NCBI GenBank assembly: GCA_964508135.1
Contig: CAZDSU010000030.1
Coordinates: 1-64,000, forward strand
Direction of reading: 5' to 3'
Length of the DNA stretch: 64,000 nucleotides
DNA from: UBA6168 sp964508135
GTDB taxonomy: Bacteria; Bacteroidota; Bacteroidia; Chitinophagales; Saprospiraceae
Shown here: in pieces, positions 15,500 through 25,880 of the stretch
Layout of the letters: every line of letters starts with the position of its first letter
Position numbering within the stretch: the stretch's first letter is position 1
Notes under the pieces: model-generated
Told to the model about the DNA's origin: nothing
Databases searched by the model: none
The model's input: the letters and a program-made list of their open reading frames with translations, nothing else
Made by a program: the position numbers and the translations under genes

Positions 15500-18400
15500 A
15501 TGCAACACCAGACCATTTTTGCGCCCAAAGATTTCGACCCGGCAAAGCTCGACCGTGCCTTCCAGGACATCCCCTCCATCGAAGAAAAAAAGAAAAAAAT
15601 CGAGCGGTGGCAAGCGCTTATTCAGACCGGGCGGCTGCTTTCCATGAAGGAGGAACAATTGCAGGACGAGTTCCTCAAAACCTTTTTCGGTGACGTGCTG
15701 GGCTATTCCTACGACATCTCCGCCGACACCTGCCAACTCGAAATCGAACGCTCCACCGAATTTGACAATAAAAAACCGGACGGGGTACTCGGCTTCTTCC
15801 ACCGGGACGGAGAGGCGACCGTCAAAGCAGTCATCGAACTGAAGGGCAGTAAAATCAACCTCGACAAAAAACAAAACCGCAAGGATTTTCCAGGCACCCC
15901 TGTCGAGCAGGCATTTTCCTACGTGCCGAAAATGGGCGGCCAATGCCGCTGGGTCATCGTGTCGGATTTCGTAGAAATCCGCCTCTACCATGCCTCCGAC
16001 ATGCGGCGCTTCGAACGGTTTTTCATCCCCGACCTGCTCGTGAACGGCGACCTGAAAAGGTTTTTTTTCCTGCTGTACAAAGACCGTTTGTTTTGGCAAA
16101 ACGGCGGGGTCTCACCCGTTGAAAGCCTGCTGGAAAACCGGCAGGCGACGCTGGAAAAAATCGAAGCCGATTTCTATGGCGACTACGCCGCCAAACGCCT
16201 CCTGCTGCTCAATGCGCTGCGCAGGGGCAACCCCACACGATCCGACGACGAATTGATGGGATGCACCCAACGCTTGCTCGACCGACTGATTTTCATCGCC
16301 TTCGTGCGCGACATGCCCATCGTCAAGGACGTTTTTGGAAACCTGGCCAGAAGTTACGACGAAAGTTTTTCCACCCACCCGCACCTTGCCTGGCAGTTGC
16401 TCAAAGACCTGTTCAGCGCCTTCGACAAGGGTTATTCCAAAAAAAGCAAAATCATTCCGCCTTTCAACGGCGGCTTGTTTCAACCCGACCACCTGCTCGA
16501 AAACCTTGCCCTTGCCGACGAAACGGTTTTCGAGATGATTGACTTCATGCGACGCTATGACTTCAAAAGCGAACTCGACGTGAACATCCTCGGGCACATC
16601 TTCGAGAAAAGTATCAGCGACATCGAGAAGATAAAAGCCGACCTCGCCGCTAGCAACGACTTGCCCGCCCCGCCACCCGACCAGGTCAACAAGAAAAAAA
16701 AGCAAGGCATTTTTTACACGCCCGAATACATCACCCACTACATCGTGGAGCAGGCTGTTGGCGGCTGGCTCGACGAGCGCCGCAGCGAAGTGCTCGCCTC
16801 GCTCGGCGTCGAAGAATTGGTGGAGCCTTCCACAGCCGACTACGCGACCATCACCGCCAGCGGCGGCGGCAACCCGCTCATCCTCCTGCACCGCATCTTC
16901 TGGAAGGAATACCAGGACCAACTTCGACGCATCAAGGTGCTCGACCCTGCATGCGGCAGTGGCGCTTTTCTCAACCAGGTGTTCAACCATCTCTACGTCG
17001 AATGGAAAATCTCAGAAGTTGAACTTGCCAAGCTGAATACCCCGACCACCACCCAAAGCGACCGCGTAAACGAAGGCATCTTCGCCTCCGGCAACGGCGG
17101 CTACGACGGTGACGGCTACCGGGATGCCGCCATCCGCAGGGGCATCGTCTCCAACAACCTTTACGGGGTGGACCTCAGTGCCGAGAGCGTCGAAATCACC
17201 AAGCTCTCCCTCTGGCTCAAAACCGCCAACAAATCCATTTCGCTGGCAAACCTGTCCGAAAACATCCGGCAGGGCAACTCGTTGATTGACGACCCGGCGG
17301 TGGATCCCCTCGCTTTTCGGTGGGAGGAAGGGTTCCAGGAAATCATGGCCGATGGCGGGTTCGACGTGGTGGTGGGCAACCCGCCGTACGTTTTCGGCAG
17401 GACTGGAAATATGAAGAAGGCAGGTCGTACCGCTATTTTTTGGAAAAATACGAGGTGGCGGAGTACCAGTTCGATATGTATGTTTTGTTCTGGGAGCGGG
17501 GCTTCAAGCTACTGAAGCCTGACGGCAAAATCGGCTACATCACGCCAAACACCTGGCTGAACAACCAAAAAACGACCAAGCTCCGCAAGTTCATCCTCGA
17601 CAATGCCGACATCGAAAGCATGGCTGACTACTCTTCGGTGAAGGTGTTCGAGGATGCGGTCGTGCTGCCCGTCATCACCAACCTGTCGAGGCTGAAAACG
17701 CCCGCCAACGAGGTCAGCATCTACAGGCCCGGCGGCGACCTTCAGCCTGTGCTTTCCCACCGGATTTCACAGGATGTTTGGCGGAACGATGAGTTGTGCG
17801 TCATCAATTTTAACCTCAACGAAGGCGATTTTGTCATTTTGGAAAAAATGGAGCAAGCCGGTGGGAAAGTGGAAAGTTTTGCTGACGTAAGACGAGGCGT
17901 AATGCTTTACGAAACGGGCAAAGGCAAATCCGCCGCAAAAAGCGGAGGATGCGCAACGCCAAATCTATGAAGCGACGAGCAAATTGGATGAAACCTATCG
18001 CCCATTTTTGGAAGGCAAAGATGTTGATACTTACGTGTTGAAATATCAAAACCGTTGGGTGAAATACGGCCCCAATTTGGCCGCACCGAGAGACCCCGTT
18101 TTGTTCGAGGGCGCACGGCTGCTCGTCCGCCGCATCGTCGGCAAGCGCCTGATTGCCACCTACGTGGACGGCGATTTTGTCACCAGCCAACTGCTGCAAA
18201 TCGTGAAGCCTTTCGAGGCGGCAGATGCAAAGTACCTGCTTGCCGTACTCAATTCGACGCTGGTTGCCTATTATTTTCGCAAGAAATACAATCGGCTGGA
18301 CAAGACTTTTCCCGAAATCAGGATTTACGAGTTAGAGTCCATTCCCGTACCCCGCATCGCTCCCGCTGCCCAAGCTCCCTTCACCGACCAAGCCGACCTC

Positions 18401-18727
18401 CTGCTGCAAAAGCACCGGGAACTGCACGAAGGCACCAGTACTTTTCTGCGCCTGCTGCAAGCCAATTTTCCGCTCGCCACCGTGCCCAAAAAGCTGGAAG
18501 AATGGCATCGCCTCGAGTGGAAGGAATTCCTCGAAGAAATGACAAAAGCCAAAGCCCCGCTCAAGCCCTCGCAGCAGAAGGAATGGTTGGCGGTGTTCGA
18601 GGAGCAGCAAAAGGTCGCTGGCCATGCGCTCGCCGCCATTGAACAAGCCGACCGGGAACTCGACCGCATGGTGTACGCCCTGTACGAATTAACAGAAGCG
18701 GAGATAGCTTTGGTGGAGGGCAACTGA
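15500..18727 (+). pseudogene. Type IIG restriction-modification enzyme, two frameshifts
   Basis: About 1075 residues if repaired. An N-terminal PD-(D/E)XK nuclease site is visible (KKPDGV with D94; IELKG with E113 and K115), then an adenine methyltransferase with motif I DPACGSGAF at 482-490 and motif IV NPPY at 627-630, then a TaqI/Eco57I-type recognition domain. The frame breaks near 17400, where a base is missing in GGCAGGACTGG, and returns to the first frame near 17944, where one G is extra in AGCGGAGGAT. Between these points the protein continues in another frame (EYQFDMYVLFWERG). Without readthrough the first product stops at 17515, losing most of the methylase and all specificity. Real decay and sequencing error are both possible. 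Confidence 0.85.
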
Positions 18728-18775
18728 TTTCCAGCGGACAGGCACGTTGGGGACAACGCATTCGCCCCAACGAAA

Positions 18776-20275
18776 TCATTTCAACATTACCAATTTCTCC
18801 GTCCATCTCACACCGTTTTTTTCCATGCTCAAAAAATAAAATCCGGCCCGAATGGCCGAGGGGAGGGACAACTGCACCGTTGCGCCAGCCGAAACTACGT
18901 TGAGTGGCCAATGCTCTACGGCTTGGCCTGTGCTGCTTGCCAGCGAAAGGTTGGCTTGCCCAATGGTATGCATTTTAATCAAAACAGAACCCGAAGCTGG
19001 GTTGGAGAGCAGTTCGAAAAGAGGGCTGGGAGTGGGCGTTTCTGAAGCGGCATTGATGATGGCCAGTGGGCCTCGACGGTAAACCAATGCCCCGCCTGTC
19101 TGGTAAATCAGGTGAAAAGCGCCATTGGCAAAGCGCAAATCTGGGTATTTCTGGTTGCCGGGGGCTTGGGTGAGGTTCGTGGGTGGGTAGTCCATCAGCC
19201 CCGTTGCACCCGTTTCGGAGAATTTGTAAACAAGCTCACCGCCATTCCCGCCAAATCCGGTTTCTTCCCAAATGACGCAGAGCGTGTCGCCGTTGCCGGC
19301 AATGGAAGGGAAACTTTGAAGGCCGGTGGCATTGCTGGCCGGAAGGGGGAACTGCCAGCCCTTCGACATGGTGCCACTGTGCAGCGTAGCACTGTAGATG
19401 CGGCCTTGCCCGCTGGCGCCGCTCATCCAAACGGCGAGCAGGCTGTCGTTGGCGAGGCGCTGGAGCCGAGGCCCGCTGATGGGACAGGCGTCAACCATCC
19501 AGTCGGTTTCGTCCACGTCGGTGGCAGCGTCGAAAGTGGCGGCATGGTCGGTGCTGCGTGTTACCCAGACATCTCGCAGGTTGTTGTCGTTGTTCCGAAA
19601 AACGAGCCAGACGCTGTCGCCAGCAACCACCATATCGGAAGGGCAGCATTCACAGACGAACTCGCCATCGGCAGGCTCGCTGCCCACCACGGGCGGCAGG
19701 AAGCTCGCCCCGCCATCCTCTGAGCGGACGACGATGTAGCGGGCCTCGGTCTCGGTGGCCAGCTCCCGAATGACGCTCACGATGGGGTTGCCCGCCCCGT
19801 CAACAGCAATGGAGGCGAGGGTCGTCCAATCACCAGCGGGCGGGTCGAAGACGGAGGTTGGCGGCAGAAAAGTTTGCCCACCGTCCTCGGAGCGCAGCAG
19901 GTGTACGCCTGTATCGAAATTTTCAAAAACCACGAAAATCTTGTTGCCGGAAACGGCCAAGTCCAATCCGCCGAATCCGTAGATGTCGGGTGGGATGCCG
20001 CTGGTGCTCAGTTGGATGGGAGTTTCGAAGCTGTCGCCCGCTTTGCGGGAAAAATAGATTTTAGGACTACTGCCAGATTTGCCCCAAATGGCCACGACCT
20101 CGCCGTTTGGCAAGGTGGCCAACTTTGGGCTGGAAGCCCCAAATGTCGAGGCGGCCACCGGGATTGGTTCCGACCATGCAATGTCGGTTTGGGAAAGCAA
20201 TGATGTGGCGTAAAAGACCAAAAACATTGCGGCAGCGGCAATTTTAAGGGGGTGTAAATTGGCGTTCAGCTTCAT
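18776..20275 (-). CDS. Secreted sialidase-like protein with type IX sorting tail
   Basis: A 499-residue secreted protein with a signal peptide (to about residue 29, SLLSQ). The body has Asp-box-like repeats of sialidase/neuraminidase propellers: RSEDGGQTFLPP, RSEDGGASFLPP and RSTDHAATFDAA. No catalytic arginine triad can be confirmed, so it may be a propeller without glycosidase activity. The last 80 residues are a type IX sorting domain ending FYFLSMEKNGVRWTEKLVML. It follows the beta-helix lipoprotein gene by 24 bases on the same strand and is probably cotranscribed. It faces the restriction gene convergently. Confidence 0.8.
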   Translation of the reverse strand: MKLNANLHPLKIAAAAMFLVFYATSLLSQTDIAWSEPIPVAASTFGASSPKLATLPNGEVVAIWGKSGSSPKIYFSRKAGDSFETPIQLSTSGIPPDIYGFGGLDLAVSGNKIFVVFENFDTGVHLLRSEDGGQTFLPPTSVFDPPAGDWTTLASIAVDGAGNPIVSVIRELATETEARYIVVRSEDGGASFLPPVVGSEPADGEFVCECCPSDMVVAGDSVWLVFRNNDNNLRDVWVTRSTDHAATFDAATDVDETDWMVDACPISGPRLQRLANDSLLAVWMSGASGQGRIYSATLHSGTMSKGWQFPLPASNATGLQSFPSIAGNGDTLCVIWEETGFGGNGGELVYKFSETGATGLMDYPPTNLTQAPGNQKYPDLRFANGAFHLIYQTGGALVYRRGPLAIINAASETPTPSPLFELLSNPASGSVLIKMHTIGQANLSLASSTGQAVEHWPLNVVSAGATVQLSLPSAIRAGFYFLSMEKNGVRWTEKLVMLK

Positions 20276-20299
20276 GGTGAATGAATTTATGAGTAAAAA

Positions 20300-21796
20300 T
20301 TATTCGTAAATGTACTCAAAACATCCAATATCCGGGGTCACCGGGTCTCGCTCTGTTCCAATCAAATCGAAGGGGATACCGGGAAGCGGCAGTGCCATTT
20401 TCTCCGCCACGGAGAGTGTGTCGAGGCGGTAGTCATCTTCATTTGTGTCGGCGAAAAGTGCCTCTTGGGAAGTGGGGGTCAGGCAAGCTGTGCAATGGTC
20501 GAAGAAGTCGGGGAAGCCCGTCTCAGCATCCAACAACTCGTCCACCCGCACGATGCAATGGTCGAGGTCGTAGCGCAAGGAGAGTGGGTCGGTGCCTTGG
20601 TTGAAGTCGGTCATTGTGATTTCGTCCCGTTTTGAGCCGTAGATGATGCAGTTGGTAAAGCTGGCGTCGAGGCGGTAGATTCGGGCTTCTGCGCAAAGTG
20701 GGTCGTCGCAGGTACCATTGCCCATGTTGAGGGCGGAGGCGTCGGTGCCGTAGTTGGCGAGGGTGCAGTAAGTGAAGTTGTAGTCGCCGCCGTAGCCGAG
20801 TTGCACGGCATGGGTTCCATTGTTGAAAAATAGGCAGTTTTCTGCCTGCACAGTCGAGTGGATTGCATACAGCCCGACGCCGGAGGTGTTGAAAACCTGC
20901 ACGTTTTTCATCGTAAGCTCCGCCGCCGAGTCCACGTAGATGCCGAACAGCGAGTTTTTGATGGTGGCATGCTCGATGACGTGGCCGCTGCTACCTGCTC
21001 CGAGAATGATGCCTGTCCACTGCCCGTCGGCATCGGCGAAGTCCTCCTCCAGTCGGTCGCCCTCAATGATGACGGGGTTTTCGGCGGTGCCTTGTACGTT
21101 CAGGTGGCCATTTTCCAAGAAAAAAAGCCTGCCTGAATTGTAGATTATCTGTTCGCCGTTTTGGTCTTCTGTCCTCGAAAGCCCGCCGTGAACGTGGATT
21201 CTGGCTCCGGCTAGAATGGTCAGCGTACAGTCGTCGAAGGCCACGATGCCGTAAAGAACGTAAGGCTTGGGGTCGTCCCAGATGACTTCTCCGCCACCAC
21301 ACGAGTAGAGCGTGATGCTGTCCTTCGACCAGCGGCTGGGGATGTAGTTGGCGTTTTGCCCCCAAGCTTCGAGCGTCACGTGCTGCACGTTGCCGTTGGT
21401 CTCGAAACGGATGGAATCGTAAACGAAGTACGGGCTGGACGACAGCGGTTCGTCGGGGTTAATCTTCACTTCCACGAACACGTAAATCGAATCTTTGGGG
21501 TAAATGACCACGTCCTCGTGCTCGTCGCCGGGGATGCCATCCACGTTCAGGTTGAACTTAGATTGCTGATTGCCAGCCAGTTGTATCTTGGAAATGCGGA
21601 TGCTTTCGCTGTGCGGGTTATAGACCCGAATGAAGCGGGTGTCGGAGCCGAGTTCCGTAAAAACGGTATCAAAGTGGAGCGTGTCTACCGAAAACTCAAG
21701 CTTGTCACTGCTGGAGGTTGTGAATTTGTCCTCCTTGCGGCAGGATGTGAGCAGCAGCAAGAGCGTGATGGGCGAAACGAGTAACAAATATCTCAT
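20300..21796 (-). CDS. Beta-helix surface lipoprotein
   Basis: A 498-residue lipoprotein starting MRYLLLVSPITLLLLLTSCR, with the lipobox Cys at 19. The middle and end form a right-handed parallel beta-helix: repeated short strands such as VIEHATIKNSLFGIYVDSAA, LTMKNVQVFNTSGVGLYAI and QAENCLFFNNGTHAV. The N-terminal 150 residues include a DUF11-like segment (FIRVYNPHSESIRISKIQLA). The closing TPDIGCFEY is usual for this secreted beta-helix group. The ATG at 21796 was chosen because it starts the lipoprotein signal. Function unknown; carbohydrate binding or degradation is typical of the fold. Probably heads an operon with the sialidase-like gene. Confidence 0.8.
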   Translation of the reverse strand: MRYLLLVSPITLLLLLTSCRKEDKFTTSSSDKLEFSVDTLHFDTVFTELGSDTRFIRVYNPHSESIRISKIQLAGNQQSKFNLNVDGIPGDEHEDVVIYPKDSIYVFVEVKINPDEPLSSSPYFVYDSIRFETNGNVQHVTLEAWGQNANYIPSRWSKDSITLYSCGGGEVIWDDPKPYVLYGIVAFDDCTLTILAGARIHVHGGLSRTEDQNGEQIIYNSGRLFFLENGHLNVQGTAENPVIIEGDRLEEDFADADGQWTGIILGAGSSGHVIEHATIKNSLFGIYVDSAAELTMKNVQVFNTSGVGLYAIHSTVQAENCLFFNNGTHAVQLGYGGDYNFTYCTLANYGTDASALNMGNGTCDDPLCAEARIYRLDASFTNCIIYGSKRDEITMTDFNQGTDPLSLRYDLDHCIVRVDELLDAETGFPDFFDHCTACLTPTSQEALFADTNEDDYRLDTLSVAEKMALPLPGIPFDLIGTERDPVTPDIGCFEYIYE

Positions 21797-22116
21797 GAAA
21801 GGTGACTGGCGATTATTAATTAGTGGATAGGGGTGGGATTTTCTAACGATGAAAATTGGAAATTGATTTGAGGCGGGCAAAAATATGGGAAAATACAGGA
21901 TTGCTATGAGGCAAAAAATCTATGAAAAAAGCATTAAAAAAAATTGACTATTTTAGAATACGGCATTAACTTGCGCTGAGTTTTTTTACCAGCATGAACC
22001 CCAAAACATAAATGCATTCAACCCTAGAAACCGCTCTCCCACATTATTTCTAGATAAGTCAAGGCTGCTCTTTTAGGTTGGCTTCCCTTCGTGGTGTAGC
22101 AAATTGTGACTCATGT

Positions 22117-22268
22117 CGCCTTAGCGTGAAAACAGGGGGCTTGGGGGCGGAACGCCCCCAAGAGCGCACTCCCCCTGGCGCAACCGCCGGAGGCGGCTGC
22201 GCCAGGGGGAAAGAGAATCGGGGGCGGCGCAGCCGCCCCCGAACCCCCTTAGCTTTCACGCTAAGGCG
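22117..22268. repeat. GC-rich palindromic element, complete copy C
   Basis: Perfect 15-bp terminal inverted repeats CGCCTTAGCGTGAAA at 22117-22131 and 22254-22268 enclose three GC palindromes (GGGGGCGGAACGCCCCC, GCCGCCGGAGGCGGC and GGGGGCGGCGCAGCCGCCCC). It seems the full form of the family also seen near 2054, 14566 and 34830. It lies in the 659-base divergent gap 21797-22455, where no other gene is seen. Confidence 0.75.
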
Positions 22269-22455
22269 TCATGATCCCAAATTGTATTGTATTTTGTGCA
22301 TACCGCCAACGCATGTGCTTTTCTTTGCAAAAGATTTTTATTCAATTCAAGTGGTCCGTAATCTCATCAACAAAAGGCTGAAAACCTGCATCAGTTCACT
22401 TTTGCATGACTTATTTGCCACCTTCATTTTCTAACATTCTCAAACTTATTTTCAA

Positions 22456-23952
22456 ATGAAGACCAAACTTATCCCAACCATTTTTTTAACGGCCCTCATG
22501 CTGGCTGGCGCTATTCAACTTTCCGCTCAGATAAGCGGACAGGTCATCAACTTTCACTTCAACCGCTACAACAGCGCACCCAACGGGAGCAAAGTCACGG
22601 TGCACGATGGTGAAAACCTCGGCACCTTGCAATGGAAAGGCTGGACACCCGGCAACGAGTACCAGGCTTCTGCTGGCTTTGGTGTGGACGTGACCGGCAC
22701 ACCAGCGGATGGTTACCTGCCCTCCCGCTTGAGTTTTTACACGGGCGGTTCTGGCCTATTGGAGCGTATGACCATCCTGGAAAACGGCTACCTGGGCATC
22801 GGCCTCTCCAATCCAGCTGAATTGGTGGACATCAACGGCAATGTCATCGTGCGGGGAACCCGCCTCTCGCTCGGACTGGGCAGTAGCTTTGGCAACGGCG
22901 GCGAGGCAATGACCCACTCCAACACGGATTGTACTGGCGCACCGCTGCCGGATGAAGTGCTGACGCTCAACAACGGTGGCGGTTTCCCCGGTGGTGTGTA
23001 CGTGGAAGGCAGCGGCGGTCTGCATGTGTGTTCCACCCTGGATGCCGAATGCCTGAAAGCTGAAAACAATGTGGTCTCGGAAAATGGAAACGTGGTGGCG
23101 CTCGGAGGGGCGGCCATCGCTACCCCATGTGTTCCGGGTGATGGCGATTTTATCGCTGAAGGTGCGAACGGGGACTTCATTGCAAGGCATGGGCATGTGA
23201 TTGCCGAGGAGGGAAATGTGACCGCCCGCCAGAACATCACCTCCCAAGTGGGCAACATCACAGCCACTGCTGGCAACGTGACCGCCAATATTGACGTGAT
23301 TGCCCAAACGGGAAATGTTGATGCCCAGGCAGGGAATGTCATCGCCAACGGGAACGTGACCGCCGAGACTGGCAATGTCACTGCCAATGTCGATGTGATT
23401 GCCCAAACGGGAAATGTTGACGCCCAGGCAGGAAGTGTCATCGCCAACGGAAATGTAACCGCCGAGACAGGCAACGTGGTAGCACAATTGGGGAATGTCA
23501 CCGCCAACTTCGATGTAAGCGCCGGGCGCGATGTGCTTGCTGGCGACGACGTGTTCGTGGCCGACAACCTCGGCGTCGGGTTGAGCACCGACAACCTCGC
23601 CGTGTGGCCCGATGGCTACCGCCTCGCCGTGGCCGGCAACATCATGTGCGAGGAAGTACGGGTGGAATTGCAGGGTAGCTGGCCCGACTATGTGTTCAGT
23701 CCCGGCTACCAGCTGATGAGCTTGCCGGAACTCGAAAAGTCAATCCAGCAGAACGGCCACCTGCCCAACGTACCCTCCGCTACTGCGATGGAAGCCGACG
23801 GCCTAAAATTGGGCGAAATGCAGCGCATCATGATTGAAAAAATTGAGGAACTGACCCTCTACGTCATCCAGCAGCAGAAGGACCTGGAGGCGCTGAAGGC
23901 TGAGAACGAAAAAATGAAGCGTCAATTGGAAGCCGCTGTGGAGCAGAAGTGA
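22456..23952 (+). CDS. Secreted fibre-like protein with GNV solenoid repeats
   Basis: A 498-residue secreted protein: signal peptide to about residue 24 (AIQLSAQ), then an N-terminal domain with TILENGYLGIGLSNPAELVD as in phage tail-fibre-like proteins. Residues about 195-365 are a run of short G-N-V-x-A repeats (NVTAETGNVTA, NVDAQAGNVIA) predicted to form a beta-solenoid. The C-terminus has the widespread Bacteroidota stalk end (HLPNVPSATAMEADGLKLGE, then IEKIEELTLYVIQQQKDLEA), which includes a coiled coil. Probably a trimeric surface fibre or structural protein. It lies 64 bases upstream of the protease gene on the same strand. Confidence 0.8.
   Translation: MKTKLIPTIFLTALMLAGAIQLSAQISGQVINFHFNRYNSAPNGSKVTVHDGENLGTLQWKGWTPGNEYQASAGFGVDVTGTPADGYLPSRLSFYTGGSGLLERMTILENGYLGIGLSNPAELVDINGNVIVRGTRLSLGLGSSFGNGGEAMTHSNTDCTGAPLPDEVLTLNNGGGFPGGVYVEGSGGLHVCSTLDAECLKAENNVVSENGNVVALGGAAIATPCVPGDGDFIAEGANGDFIARHGHVIAEEGNVTARQNITSQVGNITATAGNVTANIDVIAQTGNVDAQAGNVIANGNVTAETGNVTANVDVIAQTGNVDAQAGSVIANGNVTAETGNVVAQLGNVTANFDVSAGRDVLAGDDVFVADNLGVGLSTDNLAVWPDGYRLAVAGNIMCEEVRVELQGSWPDYVFSPGYQLMSLPELEKSIQQNGHLPNVPSATAMEADGLKLGEMQRIMIEKIEELTLYVIQQQKDLEALKAENEKMKRQLEAAVEQK
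23287..23484 (+). repeat. Two tandem 99-bp repeats inside the fibre gene
   Basis: Units 23287-23385 and 23386-23484 encode almost identical 33-residue blocks starting N-(I/V)-DVIAQTGNVDAQAG and ending GNVTA or GNVVA. In-frame unit size means copy number could change the fibre length without breaking the gene. Confidence 0.85.
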
Positions 23953-24016
23953 GCTGTTGCCGAAGGCAACCCAATTTTACTGACACAATGTTTTTCACGT
24001 TCAAAAAAATCAAATC

Positions 24017-25846
24017 ATGAATGCGATAAAAAAAGCAACTATCCTGCTCGTGCTGGTGCTGTGGGCCGTGGCCGGTTTATTTGGCCAAAAGCTCATCGAG
24101 TACCTGCCCGTCGCAGCCAAAAAGGGGCTGGACAAGGAGCAGTCCCACTACTACGAGGTGGCCAAGTCGTGGCGGTTTGCGACTGGCTCCCCCCGGTTGG
24201 CCAACGTTGACGTGCGCCAGTTCCTGAACGACACCGTTGTTTTCAATTTCAACAACGCCACCTTCACCGCGGTCAAGCAGCAGCGGCACACGCCATTTGA
24301 CCTGGAGCGCAAGTCCTGGGTCGGCAAGTTCGTCGGCATGGGCGGCGAGGTACACGTGGTTTTCAAAGAGAACGAAATGGTCGGGTTCGTCCAGTTCGAT
24401 GATTTTGCCTTCCTCATCCGGCCACTCGGCAAGGGCATCCACGCCGTGCTGGACTGGGACATGACGATGGACGACGGCTGCAAAACGCCCGACACCGAAA
24501 GTTTTGAGTTCCAGGGCGACACCGACGCTGCCAAGCGCAAGCAGTACGACCTCCCCGACCTTCGGCAAAAAGACCAGTCCAAGCTCCAGCCGGGACAGGC
24601 CGCCACGGGCGAATGCAACGTGCGGGTGCTCGTGGCCTACACTGACGACGTGGACGCCGCCGTGCCCGACGTGCTGATGGACATCGTGAACATGGTGAAC
24701 CTTGCCAACACCGGCTACATCAACAGCAGCACCGGTGCCGATGCCTTTGAAATGAGCATGGAACTGGCCACTGCCTTCGAGGTGAACTATGCCGAAACGA
24801 ACGACATTGGCGACGACCTCGATGCCTTTACCGACACAGGCGACGGCATCCTCGACGGCATCCACGCACAGCGCCAGCTTTGGGACGCCGACCAGTGCGT
24901 GCTGCTCACTACCACCGGCACGGGCCTCGGCTGGGTCTCCACCGACTACGAAGACCAGTTCTCCGTGACCGGGCAGGCCAATTTTTACTCCCACACCTTC
25001 CACCACGAGACGGGCCACAACGCCGGATGTACCCACGCCACCACGCAGGCCACGGAGCCTGGCACCTCGCCCTGGGCCGCTTGGGGCGAGCCGACTACCG
25101 GGTGCTTCCGCACCGTGATGGCCTACCAAGATGCCTGTGGCATGAACCCTTGTCCTCGGCAAAACATCTTTTCCGACGACGATGTGAACTCGTGGACCTG
25201 CGGCGGCACCAACTACACCCCCGGCGACGCCGACCACCGCAACCAGGACCGCCTCACCCAGTCGGCCCCGATTGTGGTGAACCACGAGGCCGTCAGCAAC
25301 GACATCACCTTCACCGACGACTACAACTGGCAAACGCGGGAGGCGGTACACGTGGCCGCCAACAACACGCTGGCCTACGCCTCGGCCACCAACCAGTTCG
25401 AGTTCCACCCCAGTTCGATCGGCAGCTTCCGCGCCAGCAACCGCGTCACGCTCGGCAGGGGGTTCGTGGCGAGGAGCGGCTCGGCGTTCAGGGCCTACCT
25501 CGAAAGCTGCACCTCCATCGCACCGCTGACCGGGGGCGACACTGAAAGCCGTTCCGGCGGGCCTGTGGCCGAGGTTGGCAATGCCGACGGGTTCAGCCTA
25601 CAAGTGCAGCCCAACCCGTTCTCCACGGTGGGGGACGTGGTGTACGAGGTTCCCGAAGCAGACAAGGTGGAAATCACGCTGTGGTCTGAAACGGGCCTGT
25701 TGGTACAGACCATCCTGGCAGCCCAACTGCACCCGGCTGGCAAGTTCAGCACACCGTTGCAACAGTTCGACATTCCACCAGGGTTTTACATTTTGAAAAT
25801 GACCTTCGGTAAACAGCAGAAATTCCTGAAGGTAGTTCGTTCGTAA
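24017..25846 (+). CDS. Secreted metzincin metalloprotease with type IX sorting tail
   Basis: A 609-residue secreted zinc protease. The signal peptide ends near GLFGQ (residue 24). Residues about 60-150 look like the propeptide domain of reprolysin-type enzymes. The catalytic site is H330-ETG-H334-NAGCT-H340, the metzincin HExxHxxGxxH pattern, and TVMAYQ provides the Met-turn. A region rich in Ala and Asn follows, and the last 80 residues are a type IX sorting domain (VQPNPFS, then FYILKMTFGKQQKFLKVV). It fits the reprolysin/M12B-like group of secreted bacterial proteases. It lies downstream of the fibre gene and ends at a strong terminator. Confidence 0.88.
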   Translation: MNAIKKATILLVLVLWAVAGLFGQKLIEYLPVAAKKGLDKEQSHYYEVAKSWRFATGSPRLANVDVRQFLNDTVVFNFNNATFTAVKQQRHTPFDLERKSWVGKFVGMGGEVHVVFKENEMVGFVQFDDFAFLIRPLGKGIHAVLDWDMTMDDGCKTPDTESFEFQGDTDAAKRKQYDLPDLRQKDQSKLQPGQAATGECNVRVLVAYTDDVDAAVPDVLMDIVNMVNLANTGYINSSTGADAFEMSMELATAFEVNYAETNDIGDDLDAFTDTGDGILDGIHAQRQLWDADQCVLLTTTGTGLGWVSTDYEDQFSVTGQANFYSHTFHHETGHNAGCTHATTQATEPGTSPWAAWGEPTTGCFRTVMAYQDACGMNPCPRQNIFSDDDVNSWTCGGTNYTPGDADHRNQDRLTQSAPIVVNHEAVSNDITFTDDYNWQTREAVHVAANNTLAYASATNQFEFHPSSIGSFRASNRVTLGRGFVARSGSAFRAYLESCTSIAPLTGGDTESRSGGPVAEVGNADGFSLQVQPNPFSTVGDVVYEVPEADKVEITLWSETGLLVQTILAAQLHPAGKFSTPLQQFDIPPGFYILKMTFGKQQKFLKVVRS

Positions 25847-25879
25847 AAAAAGGCCGGGGCGCTCGCCTCGGCCTTTTTT
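25845..25879 (+). terminator. Intrinsic terminator after metalloprotease
   Basis: AAAAAAGGCCGGGGCG and CCTCGGCCTTTTTT form a strong stem, with the A-run including the stop codon and a U-run on the far side. It should end the protease transcript. Confidence 0.85.
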
Positions 25880-25880
25880 C

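Noticed and set aside
23287..23484. Regular tandem repeats that could suggest a CRISPR array
   Set aside because: The units are in frame within a coding sequence, have no unique spacers, and encode clear protein repeats.
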